DNA of 56,344 bases from assembly GCF_903642205.1 (NCBI RefSeq), contig NZ_CAHJWH010000003.1, positions 1-56,344 on the forward strand. Reading direction: 5' to 3'. Below, one piece after another: positions 1 through 8,411 of this stretch. This stretch comes from Caulobacter sp. S45. Lineage in GTDB: Bacteria > Pseudomonadota > Alphaproteobacteria > Caulobacterales > Caulobacteraceae. The notes beneath the pieces are model-generated. The model was given only the letters and a program-made list of their open reading frames with translations, searched no databases and was not told the origin of the DNA. A program made the position numbers and the translations under genes. Within the stretch, counting starts at the first letter, position 1. The number at the start of each line of letters is the position of its first letter.

Positions 1-916
1 CCGCCAGGCCGGCCTTCAGCCGGTCCGCGATGCCGCGCTGGACCAGGATGCGGCTGCCGGTCATGCAGAACTGGCCGGCGAAGACGGTGGAGGACTTCTC
101 CAGCACCGGTAGCACCGCGTTCAGGTCCGCGTCGTCGAAGACGAGGTGCGGGGTCTTGCCGCCGAGCTCCAGGCCCACCCGCTTCAGGTGGACGGCGGCG
201 GCCTGGGCGATCAGGCGGCCGGTGTGGGTGCTGCCGGTGAAGCTGATCACCGGCACATGCGGCGAGTCGACCAGCCAGCGCGCCCCCTCGGCGCCGGACT
301 CGGTGAAGATGTTCACCACGCCGGGCGCGATCTCGGGGATGGCCCCGATGATCTCGCTGTGCAGGGCGGCGGTCTGGGCGGCCTGGGCCGGCATCTTCAC
401 CACCGCCGTGCAGCCGGCGGCGAGCGCGGGCGCCAGAGCGCGGATCATCAGATAGGCCGGCGAGTTCCACGGGATGATCAGGCCCGCCACGCCGACGGCC
501 TGGCGCAAGGATAGCGACTGCTGGCCGGGCTTGGGATCGAAGGCCCGTCCATGGCTCTGGGTCGCCAGGCCCGAGGCGTAGCGGAGCGCACGGATGATGA
601 AGGTGGCCTCGAAGGTCGCTTCCCCGCGGACCTTGCCGTTCTCCAGGCACAGGGTGTCTATTACCTCCTGAAGGCGCGCGGCGTAAGCGTCGGCCATGTG
701 GCTGAGTGCTGCGGCGCGCAGCATGGGGTCGTGGGGCCAGGGCTCGGCGCGGAAGGCCTTGCGCGCGGCCTGGATCGCGCTCTCGGCGACCTCCCGGCCG
801 CCCTCGGCGAAGGCGCCGATGACCTCGCCGGTGGCCGGGTTGACGCTCTGGCCCTCAAAGGCGTCGCCCACCCACTCGCCACCGATCCAGTGACGCACGT
901 TGCGCTGCATACCCAT
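1..916 (-). CDS. NAD(P)-dependent aldehyde dehydrogenase, 3' end beyond window
   Basis: Oxidises an aldehyde to the acid with NAD(P)+; the natural substrate cannot be read, but the setting suggests an aromatic or ring-cleavage aldehyde. About 305 residues are visible, so roughly the last 180 residues of a normal ~490 aa enzyme lie outside the window. Seen: N-terminal 'IGGEWV', the oxyanion Asn in 'IIPWNSPAY', the general-base Glu in 'LELGGK' and the nucleophile Cys in 'GQFCMTGSR'. The start ATG at 916 has an AGGGAGAG ribosome binding site and fits the family N-terminus; a second ATG lies two codons in. It is 27 bp downstream of the decarboxylase gene on the same strand, so probably the same operon. 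Confidence 0.93.
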   Translation of the reverse strand, partial: MGMQRNVRHWIGGEWVGDAFEGQSVNPATGEVIGAFAEGGREVAESAIQAARKAFRAEPWPHDPMLRAAALSHMADAYAARLQEVIDTLCLENGKVRGEATFEATFIIRALRYASGLATQSHGRAFDPKPGQQSLSLRQAVGVAGLIIPWNSPAYLMIRALAPALAAGCTAVVKMPAQAAQTAALHSEIIGAIPEIAPGVVNIFTESGAEGARWLVDSPHVPVISFTGSTHTGRLIAQAAAVHLKRVGLELGGKTPHLVFDDADLNAVLPVLEKSSTVFAGQFCMTGSRILVQRGIADRLKAGLA

Positions 917-943
917 GTTTTCTCTCCCTTATCCGTGCATGTT

Positions 944-1933
944 CTACGCCTTGCCGGCGTCCAGCTTGAACAGTTTCTGCGCGTTGGTACGGCCGATCTT
1001 GACCCGGTCGGCCTCGCTGATGCTGCAGGCGTCGAACCAGTCGGCGGCGTGGTCGATGTTCTCGAACGGCCAGTCGGTGGAGAACAGGATGCGGTCGGAC
1101 CCGATCTCCAGCATGGCGTCGATCATCGTTTGGGTGCGGAAATTGCCCGAGGTGGTCAGATAGAAGTTGGCGTGGAAGTAGTCGGCCAGCGGCTTCTCGG
1201 CCGGATAGGCCGGCTTCAGCTTCATCCAGGCGTTGCGGTTGTCGATCCGCCACATGCTGTAGGGCAGGCCTTCGCCCATGTGGCCGAGGATGATCTGCAG
1301 CGACGGATGACGGTCGAACAGGCCCGACGCCATGAGCCTCAGCGCATGGACCGCCGTCTCCTGCCCGAAGGCCCAGGTGGGGCCCATCAGCCAGGGATGG
1401 CCGGCGTAGATGCGCGCGTCCTGGGGCAGCGGGTTTCTTGGATGCAGGTAGAAGGGGACGTCCGCCGCCTCCGCCGCCGCCCAGAAGCCTGCGTACCGCG
1501 GCAGGTCGTAGTAGACGGGCCCGTCCACGCCCGCGATCTCGGAGAAGCCGTTCACCAGGGCGCCGCGGAAGCCGAGGTCGCGCACGCAACGCTCCAACTC
1601 GCGGGCCGAGGCGTCCGGGTCCTGCAGGGGAAGGGCGGCGAGGCCCTGGAAGCGGTCCGGGCGCTTGGCGACCTCCTCGGCCAGGTAGTCGTTGGCCCTG
1701 CTGGCGAGGTCGACGGCGCGGGCCGGGTCGGCCACCGACTGCACCGCCGGAGCGTTCAGGGACAGGAGCATCAGTTCCATGCCATGCGCGTCCATGAGGC
1801 GAAGACGCCGCTCCTGGATGTCCAGGAGCCGCTCCCGCAGCTCCGGCCAGATCACGTCCGGCATCTGGCCTTTGGAGTCCTGGAGCGTCTCTTCGAGGGC
1901 GAAATGCTCCTCGAGCCCGATCTTGCCGTCCAT
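944..1933 (-). CDS. gamma-resorcylate (2,6-dihydroxybenzoate) decarboxylase
   Basis: Amidohydrolase-superfamily non-oxidative decarboxylase, predicted to turn 2,6-dihydroxybenzoate (gamma-resorcylate) into resorcinol in the cytoplasm. Seen: 329 aa, close to the ~327 aa of characterised enzymes. The residues known from the Rhizobium enzyme fall at identical numbers: metal ligands Glu8 and His10 ('LEEHF'), His164 ('YLHPRNPLP'), Asp287 ('FSTDWPFENID') and catalytic His218 ('ILGHMGEG'). The family blocks 'LSLNAPAVQ' and 'TTSGNFRTQT' are also present. Known: this enzyme opens the gra/tsd gamma-resorcylate pathways. It sits between an aldehyde dehydrogenase and an exported flavoprotein on the same strand. 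A close relative acting on another ortho-hydroxybenzoate remains possible. Confidence 0.93.
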   Translation of the reverse strand: MDGKIGLEEHFALEETLQDSKGQMPDVIWPELRERLLDIQERRLRLMDAHGMELMLLSLNAPAVQSVADPARAVDLASRANDYLAEEVAKRPDRFQGLAALPLQDPDASARELERCVRDLGFRGALVNGFSEIAGVDGPVYYDLPRYAGFWAAAEAADVPFYLHPRNPLPQDARIYAGHPWLMGPTWAFGQETAVHALRLMASGLFDRHPSLQIILGHMGEGLPYSMWRIDNRNAWMKLKPAYPAEKPLADYFHANFYLTTSGNFRTQTMIDAMLEIGSDRILFSTDWPFENIDHAADWFDACSISEADRVKIGRTNAQKLFKLDAGKA

Positions 1934-1963
1934 TTGCGTCCGTTCTCTTCGATGGGGCCGCCG

Positions 1964-3580
1964 TCAGGTCGCCGAGGCGACGACCTGGTCGAGGCTGCGC
2001 CCCTGGTCCTTCAGAATGACTTCGGCGGCATTGCGGCCGGGAAGGCCGCTGATCCCGCCGCCGGGTGCGGTGCAATCGCCGGTCTGGTACAGTCCCGAGA
2101 TCGGCAGCCGATAGGGGAAGAAGCCGCCCGCGCGCTTGTCGAAGCCATGCACGTTGCTCCGCCACATGGAGGCGTTGCCCCGCTCGATGTCGAGCGGGCT
2201 GACGATGTGGCGGGCCAGGACCTTGTCCGGCGTGAGGTTGGCCGTCAGCTTCATGTAGCGGGACATGACCGTGTCGGCGACCTGGTCCTTGATCTCGTCC
2301 CAGCGCGCCGGGCCGCCCTTCAGGTCGTAGGTGACATAACCCTGCACCTTCACCGAGCCGCAGCCGGGCGGGACCCGGGTGGGGTCGAAGGCGGATTGAT
2401 GGCAGACCTGCAAAGGATAGTCCGCGAGGTGGAGTTCGCCTTCCGCCGCGTCCCGGTCTGGGACGAAGATGCTGGCGGGGTCCTCCATCGCCGCCGCCTC
2501 AGGCGTGAGCATCGTGCCGCCGGATGCCAGGGGGTAGCGCGGGGGCTCCGTCAGCGCGCAGTGGACGACGAACATCCCCAGCTCCGACTGCATCAGGTCC
2601 ACCTGCTGGGTGAAGGCCTCGCCCCAGAGCGCGGCGGGGGCCATGGCGACCAGATGCTTGGGATGCAGGGTGGAGACCACCGCCGTCTCCGCGCGGAACC
2701 GGCGCCCGTCTGCGCACTCCACGCCCCGGCAGCGGCCGGCCTCAAGGATCAGGCCGGTCACAGGCATGCGCGTCAGGACCACGCCGCCGTGCGCCTTGAT
2801 GTAGCGGCCGAGCGCGATCGCCAGCATGCCGGAGCCGCCCCTGGGGAACGGCCGCCCTTCGAGGTTGGCCATCATGGACAGGGACTGGCTCCCGGTTCCG
2901 AAGTCGCTCCCGGACACGCCGGAGAACCGGCCGCCCGCCAGGGCGGCCGCCTGCAGGTGCGGGCTGCGCCAGACCTGCCGCGCCGCGGCGTAGCCGCTCA
3001 TCTGGCCGAGCGTCTTCATGTAGCTTGCGGCCAGCGCGTCGCCGGCCGCGGCGGCGCTCTTCAGGGCCGCCATCCGCCGGAAGGTCTCCGCGTCCGCCTT
3101 GGACACCTGCGCGATCGTCGCGGCGCTGCGCTCCAGGTCGCCCCTGAAGATGGTGAACGAGGCTCCGTCGCCGAAAGGGTAGTGCATCACCACGTCGGGA
3201 CGCAGGATCTCGTAGCCATATTGTTCCAGGCGCAGTTCGTCATGCGAGACCAGGGGATTGCTGGCGATCAGGCCGTGAGTGGCGGAGCACCAGTCCTCCT
3301 TGAAGCCCGGCAGCAGCCGCTCGGTGGTCTTGCAGCCACCGCCGATCTCGGGCTGGCCTTCCACCACCAGGACGCGGTAGCCCGCCTTGGCGAGGTAGGC
3401 GGCGCAGATCAGGCTGTTGTGGCCCGCGCCTGCGACGACATAGTGGAAGCGGTCGGACGGGAGCGGGGGGCGGGGCGACGACGGGGGCGCCGCGACCGCT
3501 TCGCGGCCGAGTCCGGCCAGCAGCATCGGAGCGGCGACGGCCGCCTTCACGAGCTCACGGCGGTCCGGGAGACCCGTCAT
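1964..3580 (-). CDS. Exported phytoene-desaturase-like FAD oxidoreductase
   Basis: A 538 aa flavoprotein of the CrtI/PYROXD2 amine-oxidase-like superfamily. Seen: a twin-arginine-like leader ('DRRELVKAAVAAPMLLAG', residues 6-23) ending at an AVAAP-type cleavage site near residue 31, then the FAD-binding Rossmann motif 'VVAGAGHNSLICAAYLAKAG' near residue 48 and the downstream 'VVEGQPEIGGGCKTTE'. The C-terminal FAD block 'SGLYQTGDCTAPGGGISG' is present. Known: members desaturate or oxidise hydrophobic substrates. A Tat leader would let the enzyme fold with FAD before export. The substrate is unknown; the neighbours suggest an aromatic or a precursor handled in the periplasm. Same strand as the decarboxylase, 30 bp upstream of it. 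Confidence 0.85.
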   Translation of the reverse strand: MTGLPDRRELVKAAVAAPMLLAGLGREAVAAPPSSPRPPLPSDRFHYVVAGAGHNSLICAAYLAKAGYRVLVVEGQPEIGGGCKTTERLLPGFKEDWCSATHGLIASNPLVSHDELRLEQYGYEILRPDVVMHYPFGDGASFTIFRGDLERSAATIAQVSKADAETFRRMAALKSAAAAGDALAASYMKTLGQMSGYAAARQVWRSPHLQAAALAGGRFSGVSGSDFGTGSQSLSMMANLEGRPFPRGGSGMLAIALGRYIKAHGGVVLTRMPVTGLILEAGRCRGVECADGRRFRAETAVVSTLHPKHLVAMAPAALWGEAFTQQVDLMQSELGMFVVHCALTEPPRYPLASGGTMLTPEAAAMEDPASIFVPDRDAAEGELHLADYPLQVCHQSAFDPTRVPPGCGSVKVQGYVTYDLKGGPARWDEIKDQVADTVMSRYMKLTANLTPDKVLARHIVSPLDIERGNASMWRSNVHGFDKRAGGFFPYRLPISGLYQTGDCTAPGGGISGLPGRNAAEVILKDQGRSLDQVVASAT

Positions 3581-3622
3581 CTCAATCGCGGTCCTTGCCG
3601 ACCAGGGTGAGGAACTCGACCG

Positions 3623-4534
3623 TCATCGGGCTGCGGCCTGGAAGCGGCCGTACTCCTTGCGAAGATACTCTTCGACCGTGGTCGGAGTCCGGCCCAGGAG
3701 CCAGGTCAGCACATTCGGGTTGCCCACGAAATCGGACTCCGAGTAGCAGGCGCCGATGGCGCGGAACACCTCGAACTCGTAGGGGAAGTCGGCGGAGGTG
3801 ACGGTCCGGCCGGCGTCCAGCAGCGCCTGCATGGCGTGGTGCTTGCGGTGCTTGACCATGAACGCGTCGGCGCTCACTTCCTCCGCCCGGATCGGGCGGC
3901 CGGTGACCTTGGCGAAGCGGTCCGCGATCTCGTAGGCCGTGAGGCAATCGCCGGAGCTGAGCTCGTAGGTCGCGCCGTGATGGACGGCGCCCTCCAGGAT
4001 CACCTTGGCGGCCACCTCGGCATAGTCGTCCAGCACGATCAGCGACTGGCGCCGGTCCAGCGACCACCACAGCCTGAACACCTCGGTCCTGAACACCGGA
4101 TAGGACCAGGCCGGCAGCATGTAGTTGGTCGGCTGCAGTATGGTCCAGTTCAGGTCAGAGACGATGATGCGCTGCTCGATCGCCAGCTTGGAGCGGTGCT
4201 GGAGCAGCCGGTCCTCGATGGCGTGCAGGACGGAGCTGAACACCAGGTGCTTGACGCCCGCCCGTTCCGCCGCCTCGACCACCGCCAGGCCCATGGCCTC
4301 CTCGCGAGGGTGGAGCGAGGGCCCGATGTGGTAGACGGTCTCCACGCCCTCCATGGCGCGGGCGAGCACGGCGGGATCGCTGGCGTCGCCTTGCAGGGCC
4401 TCGGTGGCGCCCAGCGCCTTCAGCGCCTGCAGGTCGCCCGAGGCGCGAAGGGCGCGCACCGTCTTCCCGGCCTGCGCCAGCAACGGAATCAGACGTTGGC
4501 CCTGGTTCCCGTAGGCGGCTGTGACAAGGATCAT
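3623..4534 (-). CDS. NmrA-like NAD(P)-binding oxidoreductase
   Basis: A 303 aa atypical short-chain dehydrogenase of the NmrA/HSCARG type. Seen: a glycine-rich dinucleotide loop at the very N-terminus ('LVTAAYGNQGQRL'), an acidic 'GDASDP' motif after beta-3, 'VFSSVLHA' at the usual catalytic strand, and a C-terminal segment 'GRTPTTVEEYLRKEYG' typical of the family. There is no clear Tyr-x3-Lys pair, so it may be a redox sensor or a reductase with non-classical chemistry. It ends 42 bp before the exported flavoprotein gene on the same strand and is divergent from the LysR gene, with only 83 bp between the two starts; that gap must hold both promoters. Confidence 0.8.
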   Translation of the reverse strand: MILVTAAYGNQGQRLIPLLAQAGKTVRALRASGDLQALKALGATEALQGDASDPAVLARAMEGVETVYHIGPSLHPREEAMGLAVVEAAERAGVKHLVFSSVLHAIEDRLLQHRSKLAIEQRIIVSDLNWTILQPTNYMLPAWSYPVFRTEVFRLWWSLDRRQSLIVLDDYAEVAAKVILEGAVHHGATYELSSGDCLTAYEIADRFAKVTGRPIRAEEVSADAFMVKHRKHHAMQALLDAGRTVTSADFPYEFEVFRAIGACYSESDFVGNPNVLTWLLGRTPTTVEEYLRKEYGRFQAAAR

Positions 4535-4617
4535 GGCGATCTCCCGGCGTTCGGCTTAACGCCCGTTCCTGGCCTGGCCTATAAGGCGGAGAGGATACCT
4601 CCAATGCCGTCCAAGCT

Positions 4618-5520
4618 ATGATCCCCGAACGCCTCGACGCCGTCAGCCTGCGTCTCCTGAGGCTGTTCGAAGCCGTCTATCGGACCCGCAACATCTCGCG
4701 CGCCGCAGACGAGCTGCGGACCAGCCAGCCAAGCGTGAGCCTGAGCCTCGGACGGCTGCGGCGGACCTTCGACGATCCCCTGTTCGTGCGGGTGGGCTCC
4801 AACATGCAGCCGACCTCCAGGGCGGAGGACTTGATCCGGGCCGTGCGCGACGTGCTGCGGATCGCGGGCGATCATTTCGTCGAACGCGCGGTGTTCGACC
4901 CGCAGACCTCGGATCGTCGCTTCGTCCTGCACATGGCCGACCCGGCCCAGACCATCCTGATGCCCCACCTGATCGCGCGGGTCTCCCGTCTCGCGCCCCG
5001 CGTACGCCTGCGTGTCCGGGAGATCGCAGAGGACAGCCAGTCCATGCTCTCGGACGGCGCGGTCGACCTGATCGTCGGCTATCTGGCTCCGGAGGCCGAC
5101 GACCTCAGGCAATACAAGATCCACGACGAGCACTATGTGTGCATCGCGCGTGTAGACCACCCGCGGATACGCGACGCCCTGAGCCTGGAGCGCTTCAAGT
5201 CCGAGTCCCACATCGTGACCGCGATCGCAGGCACCGGGCACACCCATGTCGAACCGGGGTTTGGCCAGCTCAGGGCCGAAGCGAACATCGCGCTGGAGGT
5301 CTCTAGCTACTTCGCCGTCGGCGTGACGGTCGCCCAGACCGACCTGATCGCCGTCGTCCCGTCCAGGCTCGCCGCCCAGCTCGCCGCCGAGGGGCAGGTC
5401 AAGGTCTATGAACTGCCCGTCACCAGCCCGACCTTCCAGGTGCGCCAGTACTGGCATAGCCGCAACCACAACGATGCGGGCAATCAATGGATTCGAACCT
5501 TGCTGACCAAGATTAACTGA
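4618..5520 (+). CDS. LysR-family transcriptional regulator
   Basis: A 300 aa LysR regulator. Seen: an N-terminal winged helix-turn-helix at residues ~8-65 ('RNISRAADELRTSQPSVSLS', then 'RLRRTFDDPLFVR'), followed by a substrate-binding periplasmic-protein fold. The pattern 'DDPLFVRVGSNMQPTSRAE' resembles the NodD/NahR/PnbR branch that senses aromatic compounds. Divergently placed next to the reductase-flavoprotein-decarboxylase-aldehyde dehydrogenase operon (4534 down to 1), which it most likely controls, with an aromatic acid or ring-cleavage product as inducer. The 83 bp shared upstream region is the expected operator location. Start at ATG 4618. Confidence 0.92.
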   Translation: MIPERLDAVSLRLLRLFEAVYRTRNISRAADELRTSQPSVSLSLGRLRRTFDDPLFVRVGSNMQPTSRAEDLIRAVRDVLRIAGDHFVERAVFDPQTSDRRFVLHMADPAQTILMPHLIARVSRLAPRVRLRVREIAEDSQSMLSDGAVDLIVGYLAPEADDLRQYKIHDEHYVCIARVDHPRIRDALSLERFKSESHIVTAIAGTGHTHVEPGFGQLRAEANIALEVSSYFAVGVTVAQTDLIAVVPSRLAAQLAAEGQVKVYELPVTSPTFQVRQYWHSRNHNDAGNQWIRTLLTKIN

Positions 5521-5657
5521 GTCCATTAGAACTGGGAGATGTCCTCGAGCGCCGTCGTCTCAGTGTCGATGTTCTCGAAGCAGGAGGCGTCGTCGAGCGC
5601 GTCCTTATGCGGCTCGATCTTGCGGCGCCCCCCGAGCCCGCCGCGCCGCCGCCGAGG
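5521..5657 (-). other. Short gap between LysR and VOC genes with a C-terminal-like orphan reading frame
   Basis: On the minus strand there is an open stretch of about 35 codons without a start. It reads like the tail of a protein ('CFENIDTETTALEDISQF' followed by a stop near 5528). I cannot assign it to a family. It may be the leftover end of a deleted gene that once followed the VOC gene, or chance. Confidence 0.3.
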
Positions 5658-6260
5658 TCACAGCCCGCGCAGTACGGCGTCCGGCTCAGGCAGCCCGATG
5701 TTGGGGATCACATCCGGCTTATAGTCACCCTGCCGGATGTCGCGGCTGAGCGTTTCGAAGTCTGTTCCGGCCTTGTGCGCCTGAAGCACCTTCTCCGCGT
5801 CGAAGAAGGAGCCGATCGAATTGGTCCGGAAATCCTCCGACACCTGCATCCACCGGGTGGACTTGGCCCAATCGCCGAAATTGTCGACCTGCAACTCGAC
5901 GAAGTTCCGGTCAGGATCGCGATAGTAGAGCGAGATGGTGATGCCGTGGTGGAGGCAGAAGGCCGGCTTGATGTTCTCTCCGGCCATTCGCGAATATGAT
6001 TCCATAAGCGCGTCGAGACTTTCGTACTCGAAGGCGCTGTGGTGCATGCAATTATGCTGAAATTTGTCCGGATCCTCCACGATCCCCGGGACCGACAGGA
6101 AGGCCACCCTGTGGTTGGCGGCGTCGTTGGTGGTCCAGGCGTTGTGCTCGTCCTGGAAAGTGACGGTGACCCCGACGACCTTGCCGTACCAGTCGACCAT
6201 TTCCTGCAGCCGGCTGGTCCTGAAGGTGACGTGGTGAAGGCTGGGCTTAATTATCGGCAT
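5658..6260 (-). CDS. VOC-fold metalloenzyme, extradiol-dioxygenase-like
   Basis: A 200 aa single-module vicinal-oxygen-chelate protein. Seen: the expected metal triad His10 ('LHHVTF'), His74 ('MHHSAFEY') and Glu122 ('NFVELQVDN'), plus 'FCLHHGITISLYYRDPDRNF', which carries the His and Tyr common in ring-cleaving members. Known: related proteins are catechol 2,3-dioxygenase-type enzymes or glyoxalase-like isomerases. Inferred: acts on a hydroxylated aromatic or its cleavage product in this island. It is transcribed like the alcohol dehydrogenase gene that lies 74 bp upstream. The metal (Fe(II), Mn(II) or other) cannot be read from sequence. Confidence 0.8.
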   Translation of the reverse strand: MPIIKPSLHHVTFRTSRLQEMVDWYGKVVGVTVTFQDEHNAWTTNDAANHRVAFLSVPGIVEDPDKFQHNCMHHSAFEYESLDALMESYSRMAGENIKPAFCLHHGITISLYYRDPDRNFVELQVDNFGDWAKSTRWMQVSEDFRTNSIGSFFDAEKVLQAHKAGTDFETLSRDIRQGDYKPDVIPNIGLPEPDAVLRGL

Positions 6261-6333
6261 TGCTAGGAGTCTTTCTAGAGGTCGCTTTCGCGCGTGGGCA
6301 GTGGGCCGGCTTGATGACCGGCCGCTCCGCGGA

Positions 6334-7491
6334 TCAGGACATGTGCAGGACGGGCTTGATGGCCTGACCCTTGGAGGACGCCGCGGCGGCGTCGTTGATC
6401 TCGGAGAAGGCGAAGCTGGTCACCAGACGCTCCACGGGCAGGCGTCCGCGGCGATGCAGCTCGATCAGGCGGGGGATGAAGGTGTGCGGGTTGGCGTCGC
6501 CCTGGTTGGTGCCGACGAGGCGCAGGCCCTTGGAAACAAGCTCGATCAGGTCCACGCCGGCCCGCGCCAGGTCCGCGGGCACGCCCACGACCACGCAAAT
6601 CCCGCTTGCGCGGAGGCTGGAGATGGCGGCCTGGAGGGACGAGGCGACGCCGCTGGTCTCGATGGCTCCGTTCAGGCCCGCGCCCTGCGTAAGGCGCGCC
6701 ATCTCCTCGGCGACGTCGACGTTGCGGGCGTTGATCGTCTCGGTGGCGCCGAGCTCGCGGGCGAGTTCGAGCCGGGAGTCGTGGATGTCCACCGCAATGA
6801 TCTGCGCCGCGCCGGTGAGCTTCAGCCCCATGACCGCCGACAGCCCCACCGCCCCGGCCCCGAACACCGCCACCCGGTCGCCCGGGGCCGGTTGGAGCAC
6901 CAAGGTGGCTGCGCCCACGCCGGTCATCACGCCGCACCCGAGCGGGGCGAGCACCGCGGCGGGGAGGTCCTCCGGCACGGGGATGACAGCGCGGGCCTTG
7001 GTCAGCAGGTGGCGCGAGAAGGCGGACTGGCCGAAGAAATGGCCGTGCAGGTGAGCGCCTTCGCCGGTCAGTTCGCCGGCCAGGGTGTCGGACCCGTCGC
7101 CCCGAGCGCCCCCGAATAGGTTCAGCCGCGGCCAGTCCTGGCAATAGACAGGCGCCCCGCCGAGGCATTGGGGGCAGTGTCCGCAGGAGGCTGAGCTGAC
7201 GACCACCCGCTGGCCGACCCGCACCGTCTCCACCCCCGAGCCCACTTCCAGGATGCGTCCCAGGCCCTCGTGACCCAGGACGCCGGGCAGCGGGAAGGGC
7301 ATCTCGCCCGCGCTGGCCGCGAGGTCGGCGTGGCAGACGCCGCAGGCCTCCACCTCCACCACCACCTCGTCGGGCCGCGGCGGGGAGAGCGTAACCGGGC
7401 TGAGCACGAACGGCGCGCCGGGACTTCGGACGACCGCCGCTTCAGTGCTGCGGCCCGAAGGGGAGGGGAGCGCCGCGTCCATACCGTTCAT
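6334..7491 (-). CDS. Zinc-dependent medium-chain alcohol dehydrogenase (aryl-alcohol type)
   Basis: A 385 aa MDR-superfamily dehydrogenase. Seen: catalytic-zinc Cys in 'ACGVCHADL', 'GHEGLGRILEVG', the structural-zinc cluster 'CGHCPQCLGGAPVYC', the third catalytic-zinc ligand region 'PLGCGVMTGVGA', and the Rossmann loop 'VFGAGAVGLSAVMG'. The general shape matches benzyl/aryl-alcohol dehydrogenases of the XylB group: NAD-dependent, cytoplasmic, alcohol to aldehyde. It would feed the aldehyde dehydrogenases in the window. The 129 bp upstream separate it from the end of the GntR gene and contain a short palindrome at 7514-7525. Exact substrate unknown. Confidence 0.9.
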   Translation of the reverse strand: MNGMDAALPSPSGRSTEAAVVRSPGAPFVLSPVTLSPPRPDEVVVEVEACGVCHADLAASAGEMPFPLPGVLGHEGLGRILEVGSGVETVRVGQRVVVSSASCGHCPQCLGGAPVYCQDWPRLNLFGGARGDGSDTLAGELTGEGAHLHGHFFGQSAFSRHLLTKARAVIPVPEDLPAAVLAPLGCGVMTGVGAATLVLQPAPGDRVAVFGAGAVGLSAVMGLKLTGAAQIIAVDIHDSRLELARELGATETINARNVDVAEEMARLTQGAGLNGAIETSGVASSLQAAISSLRASGICVVVGVPADLARAGVDLIELVSKGLRLVGTNQGDANPHTFIPRLIELHRRGRLPVERLVTSFAFSEINDAAAASSKGQAIKPVLHMS

Positions 7492-7513
7492 CCTTCGCCC
7501 GGGTCACTGGCAA

Positions 7514-7525
7514 CTATAATTCTAG
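7514..7525. promoter_or_regulatory. Candidate GntR operator upstream of the alcohol dehydrogenase
   Basis: CTATAATTCTAG is a near-perfect palindrome (10 of 12 positions) centred on AATT, 23 bp upstream of the dehydrogenase start. A related CTA-N5-TAG element (CTAGATATTAG) lies just before the TonB receptor start at 12184-12194. GntR/FadR proteins bind short palindromes of this size. Assignment is inference. Confidence 0.3.
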
Positions 7526-7619
7526 GTGATCTGCTTGTGCTCGACCACGGCGTCCAGTGAGGCGAGACCGCAGAGCCGACGACGAAATAGCCTCGCCGTT
7601 GTCCTCACCGGCAGCGGGG

Positions 7620-8327
7620 TCAGGCGATCACGGCCGCCGAAGCGCGCGAGGCGCTGACGATCTTCAAGGTCGTGGTGCGCAGGTGCGCGCACATCAGCTC
7701 GACGAGCCGATCCGCATTCCGATCCAGGGCGGCGTCGACCAGCCCCTGGTGTTCCGCATCGATGTCACGTTCGCCTTCCACATAGATGGAGAGCCCCCGG
7801 TAGCGTTCGCTCTGCTGGTACAGCTGCGCGATGATGTCCAGGAGCCGGCGGTTGCCGCAGGCGCTGACCAGCGCTGCGTGGAAGGCGGCGTGGCGATCGA
7901 CCCACTCCGAGGTCAGCGTCCGCTCGGGGTCCGAAAGCATCTTGCTGCGGCGGAGCCGGTGGGCGGCGGCCAGCACCTGGGCCTCCCATCCCTCGTCCCC
8001 GAGCGTCACCGAGCGCCTGAGTCCGATCGCCTCCATCTCGCAGCGAAGGTCGGTGAGATCTTCCAGATCCTGGATAGAGAGCGGCGCGACCACAAAGCCC
8101 TTCTGGTCGCGCGAGACCACCAGCTGTTCGGGCACAAGTCTCGAGAGCGCCTCCCGCACCGCCCCTGGACTGACGTCCAGCGCCGCGGCGAGATCGGTGA
8201 TCTTCAGCCGTTCGCCGGGCGCATAGCGCCCGCCCAGGAGGTCGCGACGAATGCGGGCGTAGGCCAGACTGGTCTGGCTGCGCGGTCCAAGCGGCTCAGA
8301 GTTCGTAGACTCGACAAGGCTCAGCAT
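7620..8327 (-). CDS. GntR-family regulator, FadR subfamily
   Basis: A 235 aa regulator. Seen: winged helix at residues ~15-85 ('SLAYARIRRDLLGGRYAPGE', then 'ITDLAAALDVSPGAVREALS'), then an all-helical FCD ligand domain with the usual metal/ligand histidines in 'VDRHAAFHAAL' and 'EHQGLVDAAL'. Known: FadR-type GntR proteins mostly repress catabolic genes and release DNA on binding an acidic ligand. Its gene is divergent from the FAH hydrolase gene (84 bp between the starts), and the alcohol dehydrogenase lies downstream on the same strand, so it may control the ring-cleavage operon to its right and the dehydrogenase-VOC pair to its left. Confidence 0.9.
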   Translation of the reverse strand: MLSLVESTNSEPLGPRSQTSLAYARIRRDLLGGRYAPGERLKITDLAAALDVSPGAVREALSRLVPEQLVVSRDQKGFVVAPLSIQDLEDLTDLRCEMEAIGLRRSVTLGDEGWEAQVLAAAHRLRRSKMLSDPERTLTSEWVDRHAAFHAALVSACGNRRLLDIIAQLYQQSERYRGLSIYVEGERDIDAEHQGLVDAALDRNADRLVELMCAHLRTTTLKIVSASRASAAVIA

Positions 8328-8411
8328 AAGATATTTATTGCCTCAGGAAAGTTGAAATGGCAAGGGCGCGGCGACAGCGCTCGGCGCTCGCGGCGCTGTT
8401 GGAGACCCTGC

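Noticed and set aside
551-3610. Very long plus-strand open frame (>1000 codons) across the decarboxylase and flavoprotein genes
   Set aside because: Mirror frame of well-supported minus-strand genes in high-GC DNA; its translation is rich in Gly, Arg, His and Val with no domain.
4535-4617. A specific LysR T-N11-A box
   Set aside because: Several weak candidates in 83 bp; none stands out enough to report.
7557-8411. N-terminal extension of the FAH protein to 7557
   Set aside because: The extension is antisense to the GntR gene and lacks any domain; FAH homology begins at 8412.
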